Below are positions 10,595-19,274 of a stretch of 64,000 nt of DNA, piece by piece. The notes under the pieces are model-generated. The model did not search any database and had not been told where the DNA came from. It saw nothing but the letters and a program-made list of their open reading frames with translations. A program made the translations under genes and the position numbers. Position 1 is the stretch's first letter. Each line of letters begins with the position of its first letter. Source of the DNA: Mesostigma viride (taxonomy: Eukaryota; Streptophyta; Mesostigmatophyceae; Mesostigmatales; Mesostigmataceae); NCBI GenBank assembly GCA_009746045.1, contig RPFO01000667.1, positions 7,131,046 to 7,195,045 on the forward strand, read 5' to 3'.

Positions 10595-11473
10595 TTGAAT
10601 TGAATTGAATTGTAACATAACTCCGTTGGGAGTATATGTAGCACATAGCCCTTGAGAGGGGGCATATGGCCTATCATACATCCTAAGCTACTTCCTGCAA
10701 GGGTGGGGATGTAAAGGACCCTTGCTCTAGGTGCACCAGGGCACTTGCATCCCCATGATCTTCAAGCTATGCCCAGCGAAGGGGGAGCCTGTCATGGGGG
10801 GGAAGATCAGCAGAGCTATACAAAAAGGCTAGGGCATGGCGTCTCAGCAGAGAGTTACTCCCTGCATGGGCACAACATAGCTAAATAAAGCTAGGCATCA
10901 TCTGGAGTGTGGCACATCATAGGCACACATGTACATGATTAAATAAAGCGTGTGGCTTAGCTAGGATAGTGCCTCTAGGAGGCGTACATGTACATGGCCA
11001 CGGTCTATCTATTCTACACTACTACTGCTGTATTCCCCTAAGCTGGGGCGTCTGGAGTCGTTGGGGCCGCGGGGGTCGCCTGCCAGGGCTTGTGGCCGAC
11101 GTAGATGGCCGCCCCCTTCCAGTACACCGGCTGCCCCGCCTTGGTCTTCCGGAGCTGGAGGTAGGTGGGCCATAGCTCCCGTCGCCGTTGTTGCTGCGCC
11201 AGGGTCAAGTCGTCGTCAAGGGTGAAGAGAGTCTTCTCGAGCCGCTTGCGGCGTCGGAGAAAAGAAATCTTGTCCGCCGGGGTCTTAAAGGTGAGAAGGA
11301 GCGGGGGCGGCCCTGCCTTACCCCGCGCGCGGGGAAGGCGGTGGGCGACCAGGTCGATCTCACCAGTAAGGCCCATGCGACTAAGAATTTCTCTCTCAAA
11401 CGCACGTGCAAGCTTCTCGGAATTCTCACCTTCCTCCATGTCGAGGTTCTTGACAATGACGTTAAGGCTGCGC
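10595..11473 (-). mobile_element. Nested inverted element B, 5'-truncated
   Basis: On the minus strand it has the ORF1 C-terminal coding region (11439-11038, no stop within it), about 440 bp of 3' UTR, the hairpin (about 10621-10640) and a (CAATT)n tail at 10595-10613. The short sequence CAGGCA occurs at both ends (10589-10594 and 11474-11479) and may be the TSD. The interrupted outer copy resumes at 11475. Confidence 0.8.
11038..11439 (-). pseudogene. Element B ORF1, C-terminal part
   Basis: An open 133-codon segment is highly similar to 9950-10349, with the same LPRARGKAG, LTLAQQQRRRELW and WKGAAIYVGHKPW motifs. It lacks the N-terminal half because of 5' truncation, so it is not a complete gene. 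Confidence 0.75.
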
Positions 11474-11675
11474 CAGGCATGCTCCCCCCTTACCCGGGCA
11501 TAGCGTGATAGACCATGAGGGTGCGGGTGCCCTGGTGCACCTAGAGCAGGGGTAGCTTACATTCCCACCCTTGCATGAAGTAGCCTAGAATGTATAAAAA
11601 GCCATATGCCCCTTCTCAGGGCTATGTGCTACATCTACTCCCAACGGAGTGATGTTGATAATTAATTAATTAATT

Positions 11676-11877
11676 AATGGTGCGCAAGTATGTGCTACAT
11701 GTACTCCCAACGGAGTTATGTTTCTAATTAATGGTGCGCAAGGATAGATGGCAAGTAGTGATGAAGGAGACCACCCCCAAGTCTGTGGGGGCTCCGCGTG
11801 TGACCGCGTATGGCATTCATAGCGATTCGGGCCGCGGTGCCCACACCCCTGTAACTAGGACCTAGATTAATAAAATT
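11676..11877 (+). mobile_element. LINE-A 3' fragment (right part) with minimal B insert
   Basis: It continues 8731-8808 and also contains the 43-bp element B insert (11688-11730) seen at 673-715. The site therefore carries three copies of ATGGTGCGCAA in this duplicate. Confidence 0.85.
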
Positions 11878-13260
11878 AATTAATTAATAGACACGTGACT
11901 GCGTCACGTGAGCATAAGTCCTTGAAGTGGGAGGGGAACATCGGATGGAATGGATGGTATAAGCTATCTAGGTCCTAGTTACAGGGGTGTGGGCACCGCG
12001 GCCCAAATCGCTATGAATGCCATACGCGGTCACACGCGGAGCCCCCACAGACTTGGGGGTGGTCTCCTTCATTACTACTTGCCATCTATCCTTGCGCTTT
12101 ATCTGCCTCCATATTACAGACAAACCAGGAGGCTGCCCGGGGGTGAGCCCGTCACGTCTAGTGTAGCACATGATGTCCATGCCGAGTCTATATCACGAAA
12201 AGTCCACGGGTGGCGGCGCCCTGCTGCGCGCGGCCGGAGGCGCCAGGTGAGGACATATCGCCCAGGCTGCATGGGCGGGCTTGGTGCCAGCTAGTCTATC
12301 TGAGGTATCTACCTGATCTGTGCGGGCCAGGTGCCCGGCTAGGCCCAGGCGCCTGTGCCTAATAATGTGGGAAACATAGGGCAAATCAGCGTACAAATCC
12401 TCATTACTAATGTGCAAACCAAAGGGGATGTTAAGAAGGGCCTTGCGCAGCATCTTGGTGACGGCGCCGTCGAGTCGGTGCTCCAGCTCCTGCGTCAGTG
12501 TCCAGGTCTCAGCGCCGTAGGTCAGGATCGTCAGAATGACGACCTTGAAGAAGAGGTCACGCTTGACGATCCGGGGTAGGGCGGGGTTGCTCCACCAGCG
12601 GCGGTGGTCATGGAGGTGCGCCCACGCCATGCCGATCCGTGTCGTCATGTCGTCCTCGCAGTCGGGAAGCCAACTGCCGAGCAGCTTGAAGCGGCCTGAA
12701 GGGGACCTCGGCATCGTCTAAGAGGCGGAGTGTGGGTGGGGGCCCTGCCATGCCGAGGGTCAGGGCCTCCGTTTTGGGGCTGATTTCTAGACCAACCGCC
12801 CGAGCCTCGAGCGCCAGGCAGTCCAGCCAAAGTTTGGCAGACTCCGGCTTCTCGATGAGCGTGATGTCGTCGGCATAAATGAGGTCAGCTAGTAAATTCT
12901 GCTTGTTAGTCGGCCCCCCTTCCCCAAGCTCGTTCGGGATCGCTAGGCCAGGGGCACGCCCTGCAATGCTAGCAAAGCGAGCACGTGCTTGGCGCATAAC
13001 ATAATCCACTACAATAATAAACAGGTACGGCGATAGGATGCAACCCTGCCAGACGCCGGTCTGCAGTGGGCATGGCGGGGTAATGCCATGTTGAGTGCGC
13101 ACCGAAGTGGTCGACCCCTCATCATACAGCGTGCGGATGACGGTAATCAGGGGAGTGGGGGCGCGAGCGCGAGCAAGTACAGCCCATAGAGGCGACGCGC
13201 GACGAAGATGGCCATGACGGTGTTGCGCCCGGCCAGGACGAAAGCCCATTTGACTTTCCC
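11878..13260 (-). mobile_element. LINE-A fragment, 5'-truncated within RT
   Basis: This minus-strand LINE-A runs from the (TTAA)n tail and CACGTGAC hairpin through the 3' UTR and ORF2 C-terminus to the RT region (MGFRPGR at the 13249 end; GVWQGC; LIYADDITLIEKP). Frameshifts occur near 12185, 12430, 12550, 12700 and 13190. It lacks the insertion that interrupts the equivalent copy at 863-2208. Confidence 0.85.
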
Positions 13261-13264
13261 CTAC

Positions 13265-13475
13265 TACTAGGACCTAGATAGCTTACACAATCCATTCCAT
13301 CCCATGTTCCTCTCCCACTGAGGACTTATGCTCGTGTAACGCAGTCACGTGTCTATTAAGTCTGTCAGTGCCATCGAGTCTCCAATCTTCTTGGTTAATA
13401 TCGTCAATAATATCGCCATCCTGGGAATCCAAGAACACAGGCGCAATGCATCGGCCCGCGGACCGACTGCCCTTG
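13265..13475 (+). mobile_element. Two joined LINE-A fragments, rearranged
   Basis: 13265-13360 is the LINE-A 3' UTR including the terminal hairpin. 13362-13475 matches the endonuclease coding region at 47684-47797. The 3' end precedes the 5' piece, so this is a rearrangement. Confidence 0.75.
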
Positions 13476-13767
13476 TGTTGCGTCCAAGCCTATTTAATTA
13501 GGTTCCTTTAGTAGACAGTTCGGCGCAACAATGTGAAATAGGCCGAAGTCTTAGTGTTCGACTATTTAGGACTATTTGTACAGCCGGTTCAGACGGCCAG
13601 TTGTACTTGCTATTCAGTTGGTTTTGTAGTACTTTCGGTAATTTGGTTTATCTGTAGGTGCGCAGCATGTGTGGGTGGTTCCGCTTACAGCACTGTAGAT
13701 AGCAGCTGATGTGAACATGCAGAACACTTGCGCAGCATGTCAATGCCGGTGCGTGGACCTAGTATAA
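13476..13767. other. Unassigned sequence
   Basis: No recognised gene or repeat. It ends at the TAA target of the TIR element. Confidence 0.3.
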
Positions 13768-13924
13768 GGCCGGGTCCACACGGGCAAAACTCACGGGCAA
13801 ACTGGCCGGGTTGGGCAAATTTCGCGGGCTGTCCCGCGCCGACGGTGGTTACAAATAGAATCAAGTACCTCATTAATTAATTAGGAACATAACTCCGTTG
13901 GGAGTATATGTAGCACATAGCCCT

Positions 13925-14229
13925 ACTGGTCCCAGCCCAGTTTGAATACCGCATCCACTCTCTCTCCCTTCTTTGGACCGCCATGCAGAACAAGATGCGG
14001 TGGAAGCGGATTGTCAAGGCTCACACGCCCGACCCTGTGGGCAAACTACCTCCCCCCAAGCGGAGGAGGCGTTTTGATGAGTAGGGTAGTTAGGACTTTT
14101 CTAGACTAGCTAGATTAGAGTTAGGTTAGTTCAATTACGCGGCTCCTTCCACCCCACCCATCCATCAAGGAATATGTGCTACATGATCTCCCAACGGAGG
14201 CATGTTATAATTTAATTTAATTTAATTTA
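13925..14229 (+). mobile_element. LINE-C 3' fragment with 8-bp TSD
   Basis: The insertion lies between ATAGCCCT copies (13917-13924 and 14230-14237). It encodes the LINE-C ORF2 end (VKAHTPDPVGKLPPPKRRRR then FDE-stop) followed by the 3' UTR, the hairpin and a (TTTAA)n tail. Confidence 0.85.
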
Positions 14230-14281
14230 ATAGCCCTTGAGAAGGGGCATATGGCCTATAGTACATTCTAAGCTACTTCCT

Positions 14282-15526
14282 TCGATGCGCACTCAACACG
14301 GCATTACCCCGCCATGCCCACTGCAGACCGGCGTCTGGCAGGGTTGCGTCCTGTCGCCGTACCTGTTTATTATTGTAGTGGATTATGTTATGCGCCAGGC
14401 ACGTGCTCGCTTTGCTAGCATTGCAGGGCGTGCCCCTGGCCTAGCGATCACGAACGAGCTTGGGGAAGGGGGGCCGACTAACAAGCAGAATTTACTAGCT
14501 GACCTCATTTATGCCGACGACATCACGCTCATCGAGAAGCCGGAGTCTGCCCAACTTTGGCTGGACTGCCTGGCGCTCGAGGCTCGGGCGGTTGATCTAG
14601 AAATCAGCCCCAAAACGGAGGCCCTGACCCTCGGCATGGCAGGGCCCCCACCCACACTCCGCCTCTTAGACGATGCCGAGGTCCCCTACCCTACTTCAGG
14701 CCGCTTCAAGCTGCTCGGCAGTTGGCTTCCCGACTGCGAGGACGACATGACGACACGGATCGGCATGGCATGGGCGCACCTCCATGACCACCGCCGCTGG
14801 TGGAGCAACCCCGCCCTACCCCGGATCGTCAAGCGTGACCTCGATCTTCAAGGTCGTCATTCTGACGATCCTGACCTACGGCGCTGAGACCTGGACACTG
14901 ACGCAGGAGCTGGAGCACCGACTCGACGGCACCGTCACCAAGATGCTGCGCAAGGCCCTTCTTAACATCCCCTTTGGTTTGCACATTAGTAATGAGGACT
15001 TGTACGCTGATTTGCCCTATGTTTCCCACATTATTAGGCACAGGCGCCTGGGCCTAGCCGGGCACCTGGCCCGCACAGATCAGGTAGATACCTCAGATAG
15101 ACTAGCTGGCACCAAGCCCGCCCATGCAGCCTGGGCGATATGTCCTCACCTGGCGCCGCCGGCCGCGCGCGGCAGGGCCGCCACCCGTGGACTTTTCGTG
15201 ATATAGACTCGGCATGGACATCATGTGCTACTACACTAGACGTGACGGGCTCACCCCCGGGCAGCCTCCTGGTTTGTCTGTAATATGGAGGCAGATGGTG
15301 CGCAACCTGGATAGATGGCTTAAGTAGTGATGAAGGAGACCACCCCCAAGTCTGTGGGGGCTCCGCGTGTGACTAAGTATGGCATTCATAGCGATTCGGG
15401 CCGCGGTGCCCACACCCCTGTAACTAGGACCTAGATAGCTTATACCATCCATTCCATCCCATGTTCCCCTCCCACTGAGGACTTATGCTCACGTGACGCA
15501 GTCACGTGTCTATTGATTAATTAATT
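14282..15526 (+). mobile_element. LINE-A 5'-truncated insertion with 12-bp TSD
   Basis: AAGCTACTTCCT lies at both 14270-14281 and 15527-15538. The copy starts inside the RT domain (TQHGITPPCPLQTGVWQGC), contains YADDITLIEKP and ILTYGAETWTL, and ends with the CACGTGAC hairpin and a TTGATTAATTAA tail. Frameshifts near 14830-14850 and 15170-15230 break the frame. Confidence 0.9.
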
Positions 15527-15586
15527 AAGCTACTTCCTGCAAGTACCTGATACCCTCCTGTAACCGGTCCGGTCTGGTTCCCGCCC

Positions 15587-15670
15587 GGGATTTTCGCATT
15601 CCTGCGGGAAAAATTTTGCCTGGCGAGGCCTCGCCAGGCAAAATTTTTCCCGCAGGAATGCGAGAATCCC
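15587..15670. repeat. 84-bp near-perfect palindrome inside the MITE
   Basis: It is centred at 15628/15629 (GGCGAGGCCTCGCC). The arms GGGATTTTCGCATTCC and GGAATGCGAGAATCCC at the ends show one mismatch in 42 bp. It could form a stable cruciform or hairpin. Confidence 0.9.
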
Positions 15671-15950
15671 GATCGGGAAACAGAGGTTTTGACACATGCA
15701 AATTCTAGTAGCGCGTTGTCCAAAAGCCGTGTCCACCCGAAACGACAGGTTGCACACGGTTACTTCCGGCACTTCGCCCCCTGGCCTCTCTGACATGCTA
15801 TCTGTAATTACCGCGCGCTGACCCGTGCCGAGAGCTTTTCCCCGGCCAGTTTTCCCTGTGAGATTAATTGCCCGTGTGGACCCGGCCTAAGTTGTTTTGG
15901 GTCGTACGTGTGAACCGTAGCGCCCTAGAGATCTCGGTTGACCATGTGTC

Positions 15951-16522
15951 TGTTACGTCGCGTAACAATTCGTTGTAGTTACGGACGTAAATTAGGTCCT
16001 TGGCCTCGGCTGTTCCTAGGTTTACGTGTAGTTCTAGCTGGGACATGATTGTCCTCGTAACAGTACTGTGGTATATTGGGTGCCTTTGGGCGCCGCGCCG
16101 CGTACTTTATTAGTGGTCCTTATCCTTCGGTAGAATGTAGTGGACCGGCGTGCATCTGTGCACCTGCCTGTGTTTCTGTGTTTCCGCAGGCGAGGGCCAG
16201 GTCGGCCCGAGCCTGTTGGACCGTTGGTGACCATTTATGCACGTTCCACTCCTTGTGTGGTCACTCGGCGTGTGTTAAATGAATTAACACATATTAGCTT
16301 GGGTCACGGCAGTTTAGTTGTGTTTCCTTCCTCTATTCCTGGAGTAAACGGGTTTGGTTAAATGGCCTATGGCATATTACAGTAGCACATATGTAAATGC
16401 ATTGAGATCTGGTTCGTCTCGTTCGTCTTTCGCTAGGGGTTTAACTAGAGGTGGCCTTACTAGTCTAGGTAGTATCAGGACAAGTAGAGGTAGAGGTGGC
16501 GGCCGAGGCTTGCGGCGTAACA
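15951..16522 (+). repeat. Chromo-1 5' LTR
   Basis: It begins TGTTACGTCGCGTAACA, itself a palindrome, and ends GGCGTAACA, giving TG...CA ends with TGTTACG/CGTAACA inverted termini. The last about 150 bp contain the start of the leader ORF. No clear TATA box is seen. Confidence 0.95.
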
Positions 16523-17054
16523 ATGGACTCGGAGGTAGTTTAGATAGAGAGCGAGACGACGATCCTTTGCAACATACGTCATTGAATCAACCCTTCCGCG
16601 GCTGGGAAAAGGAAGACGACACATACTTGACAGGTAATGGGCGGGTCGCCTGCGAGCTGGGGGGGTAGTGCTGCCTGATTCAGGACACGCCCTGCCTAGA
16701 AGATAGACCTGCTCGAAGCGGAAAATCCTTTTATAGATAGCTCCTTTTCCTCGTTTCGTTTTCCTGAGAAATGTTGTTTCCTGCCGTAGACAGGTGATGG
16801 CTTTGGTTCGACGATAGAGAGACGGCTAGCGTCTCGTAGATTACACTTTTTCTGCATCGTGCCTGCTTTGTATTTAGACGACCCATCGCCGGACGCAGAA
16901 TCCTTGAAACCGGATACTTACGACCACCTGGCGCTGGAAACCTCGTCCCTGCGTGCGTCGTCAATCTGGTTCGGTTTCAGACACCCGAGATAAGTCGCCT
17001 TCTCCTCGTTCTCCTCATTTGACTGCTCAAGACCTACCAGGTGCGTTACCATGA
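16369..17054 (+). CDS. Chromo-1 leader ORF, starts in the LTR, spliced
   Basis: The ATG is at 16369, inside the LTR. Exon 1 (16369-16633) crosses the LTR end and primer-binding region and stops at a CAG/GTAATGG donor. Exon 2 (16981-17054) follows a GGTTTCAG acceptor. The model gives about 112 residues with an Arg/Gly-rich stretch (SRGRGGGRG) and Pro/Ser-rich end. Its TGA overlaps the ATG of the next ORF (ATGA at 17051-17054). Chromo-2 has a homologous start (MAQYGNNY against MAYYSSTY), the same RNNG-x-GG crossing the LTR border, the same donor in the same phase and the same acceptor context, which is strong support for real splicing. The function is unknown. The spliced RNA may also feed downstream ORFs. 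Confidence 0.6.
16524..16540 (+). promoter_or_regulatory. Primer-binding-site region of Chromo-1
   Basis: Immediately after the LTR comes TGGACTCGGAGG. The homologous site in Chromo-2 reads TGGTATCGGAGG, close to the initiator-Met tRNA complement TGGTATCAGAGC used by many plant retroelements. The Chromo-1 version is more diverged, so the priming tRNA is uncertain. Confidence 0.5.
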
Positions 17055-17443
17055 GCCAGCGGCGATCTTTTACTGCTCCTTCCCATTCATCTAGCGATAA
17101 TAGTCTAGCTAAATATTACGTAGTGATTACGCCTCAATGGTCCTCCATTTTCCTTTCTTGGTCCGACGCTAGGAAGATCGTTCAGAATCGTGTATACAAC
17201 GTAATTAGGTACAAGAAGTTTATGTCCTTCGAAGAAGCTCAGCAGTTCCTTATAGATCATAGCCAAACAGATTTAGGCCTGCATGTACGCCCTATTCCTC
17301 ATGGTCGTCCTCCCGTAGAAGCTCTAGTCTTTGCCACCCCTCCTTCTTCTCCCCCTAAACGGGCTGCATCTGCATCTGCTTCAGATACTCCTCTCACTTT
17401 GGAGTTTGGTTCCCTATCCATTACTGTTGTTAAAAAGGATTGA
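17051..17443 (+). CDS. RNase H1 hybrid-binding-like (Cauli_VI) ORF
   Basis: This 130-residue ORF contains, at about residues 20-70, KYYVVITPQWSSIFLSW, then YKKFMSFEEAQQFL. The pattern (YYVV, aromatic-rich turn, SW, then YKKF..FEEA..F) is the hallmark of the small N-terminal domain of eukaryotic RNase H1 that binds RNA:DNA hybrids, also found in caulimovirus viroplasmin. The remainder is Ser/Pro-rich. It lies between the leader exon (overlapping start) and gag (92 bp downstream). Chromo-2 keeps the same domain at 30002-30400. A role in binding the reverse-transcription hybrid or in RNA handling is inference. The domain call rests on motif recognition alone. Confidence 0.65.
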   Translation: MSQRRSFTAPSHSSSDNSLAKYYVVITPQWSSIFLSWSDARKIVQNRVYNVIRYKKFMSFEEAQQFLIDHSQTDLGLHVRPIPHGRPPVEALVFATPPSSPPKRAASASASDTPLTLEFGSLSITVVKKD

Positions 17444-17534
17444 TTTTAATTTTGTTCTTGCTTCAGACCTTCAAGGTTTTTCCTTTTTCCTTTGTTGCTT
17501 TCTTCTAGATTCCTATTCCTTTACGTAATTAAAG

Positions 17535-19274
17535 ATGGATCCAGTGGGTGGAGATATGTCGCCTATACCTACTACTAATAATAATAACACTACTACTAAT
17601 AATAATAACAATAACAATACTCGTGGTAACCGACGGGACTCCTTGGAAACGGTACACCATCTTACCCCTCAAGGTATTCTGCGTACCTCACCTCCTTCTC
17701 CTGTTGCTGGTGGTCGCCGTCGTCCCTCAATTACCCCACCTACCTATGAACAACGTATTTCACAAGTCAGATTTAGTGATGAACCTTCTTTTGCTGTGAA
17801 CCAGGCCCCTGCCCCTTCTGCAACCTTGGCTCACCCCTCCAGCAGGTCCTCACTCACTAACAATGCTTCTAGGCCTCCTTCCCACCCTGTGCCTTCAATG
17901 CCTGCCATTAACACGGGTCGTACCTCTGCCCCTGTCGGCCCTTCTGGGCGCCCTAGTGCAGTTCCCTTTTACCCACCTGCTTCCTGGTCCTACCCTGAGA
18001 CGGCCTATGAGGCTGCCCAGGTCCCTACCCGTGTGGCTGATTTAGAAGTTAATAATGATTTCAGTACCATGCCCCTAGATGATAGGAATTATGATCATTT
18101 TGCCTACTCCTCTCTTCGTGAGCAATATACTGTTCCCTTCTCCTATGGGCACCATCCTGAAACGGTGGCTCCCTCTAGACCCCTACCCAAGACTTTTCCT
18201 ATCCCTTCCTTCTATCCCGCTTATGTAGCAGTGGAAGATAGTGGCCCTATGGGAAAAACTGATTCTTCTAATCCCCCTAAGCCTCCTGCTCTTCCCCTCT
18301 TCGCCAACCTTCCTAAGCTGGATGTCAAGTCTACCCCTCAACAGTTTTTCACCTTCATTATGTTGCTCACCCAGAACACAGAGTCCTGGCAGAACCACAA
18401 TAGGTGGCGCCTCTCTGATGCTGTACTAGTTCCTCATTATCTTACTACCTGCATTACTCCTGAGCTTGCTAACCTCATCCAGTGTGAGTCTCTTGCCTCT
18501 CATGCCTACCCAAACTCTGTAGCAGAATTGTTCAAGCGTTTAGAGAACCATTTAGTCCCTCCCGATGCAGATTGGCAGGATAGATTAGCCTTTGGTACCT
18601 TGCAGCAGGGTACCAAATCCTTCAAAGAATATATGAAAGAGTTTGATGCCCAGATGGTACGAATTAGGGATTTGTCGGGCGCAGAAGTACGTGCCCGCTT
18701 CCTTCAGGGCCTCAGTAGACCCTTATTGCGGGAAGTCAAGCGCCAGTTCTCTGCCTACCGTTTTACTGACCTGCCCCTCAAGCATGTGCGCCAGCATCTT
18801 TTACGAGTAGCAGATTTCTTCTCCACGCCTTCTCTTCCTACCCGTTCCCGTATTAATAATATTAGCCTTACCCCTGAGGAGGAGAACTCCTATATGTAGA
18901 AGAATTAGATATTTGTGTGACTGACCTTTCAGCTCTGGATGTCTCTCATATCACCTGCTATCATTGTAAGGAAGTAGGTCATGAGACATGAAAACAGTGA
19001 GTGCCCCAAGTTCCTTTCGGGTGCTCCCCCTCATCCCGACGCTCGCCCTCCTCGTACCCCTCAGCGTGCTCCTATTCGTCCCACTTCAGGACGCATTCCT
19101 TCAGCTACCCCTAGTAGGCTGAATGCTGTGCAGACAGGATCCCCAGGGTTCCCCTATGATAATCAGGCTCCCGCACCCTCTTCAATCCCTCGTGACCCTC
19201 CAGCAGTGGCTTTTCCGCCAGGGTCTTCTTCGGGGTTAGTTCCTATGGATTTGGGGGGGGAGGGGGAACAGTAG
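17535..19274 (+). pseudogene. Chromo-1 gag, frameshifted near the zinc knuckle
   Basis: The ATG at 17535 opens 454 codons: an Asn-rich start, a Pro/Ser-rich matrix-like region, then a retrotransposon gag domain (about residues 265-430; motifs ESWQNHNRW, LFKRLENHL, DWQDRLAFGTLQQGTKS, LREVKRQFSAYRF). A frameshift near 18885 ends the frame at 18899, and a small rearrangement near 18985 destroys the CCHC zinc knuckle (CYHCKEVGH remains, the last Cys is displaced). In Chromo-2 the knuckle is intact (C-x2-C-x4-H-x4-C). The frame from 18981 ends at TAG 19272 just after the run of eight G, where the protease frame overlaps in -1. Confidence 0.8.

Larger units (their letters stand above)
8809..11675 (+). 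mobile_element. Element B, full length (ORF1-only retroelement), with nested copy
   Basis: It is flanked by ATGGTGCGCAA (8798-8808 and the copy starting near 11676). The 5' end is an AGCCACG heptamer repeat, followed by a 5' UTR with a CGTCTT/AAGACG hairpin, a single ORF1 (8971-10349), a 3' UTR, a CTCC-CAAC-GGAG hairpin and a (TTAA)n tail. The 3' UTR is interrupted at 10595-11473 by an inverted element B. Own length is about 2 kb. No endonuclease or reverse transcriptase is encoded, so it must be mobilised in trans. The minus-strand copy at 55420-57370 has the same start and end points, which shows that this is a real element and not a truncated LINE. Confidence 0.8.
13871..15539 (-). mobile_element. 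Element B 3' fragment, carrying two further insertions
   Basis: CAAGTACCT TSDs lie at 13862-13870 and 15540-15548. Its own sequence is only about 110 bp (tail, hairpin and adjacent 3' UTR), in three pieces: 13871-13924, 14231-14281 and 15527-15539. Confidence 0.8.
13768..15887. mobile_element. TIR element (PIF/Harbinger-like MITE) with nested insertions
   Basis: Terminal inverted repeats GGCCGGGTCCACACGGGC (about 13768-13785) and its complement (about 15870-15887) are flanked by TAA on both sides. A 3-bp TAA/TTA TSD is typical of PIF/Harbinger elements. The element's own DNA is only about 440 bp (13768-13870 plus 15549-15887), encodes nothing and has a long internal palindrome, so it is a non-autonomous foldback-type MITE. 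The superfamily assignment rests only on the TSD and TIR. Confidence 0.65.

Noticed and set aside
16076-16361. ORFs inside the Chromo-1 LTR (MGAFGRRAAYF...), repeated at 28064
   Set aside because: Identical in both LTRs, upstream of the likely transcription start and absent from Chromo-2, so probably non-coding.
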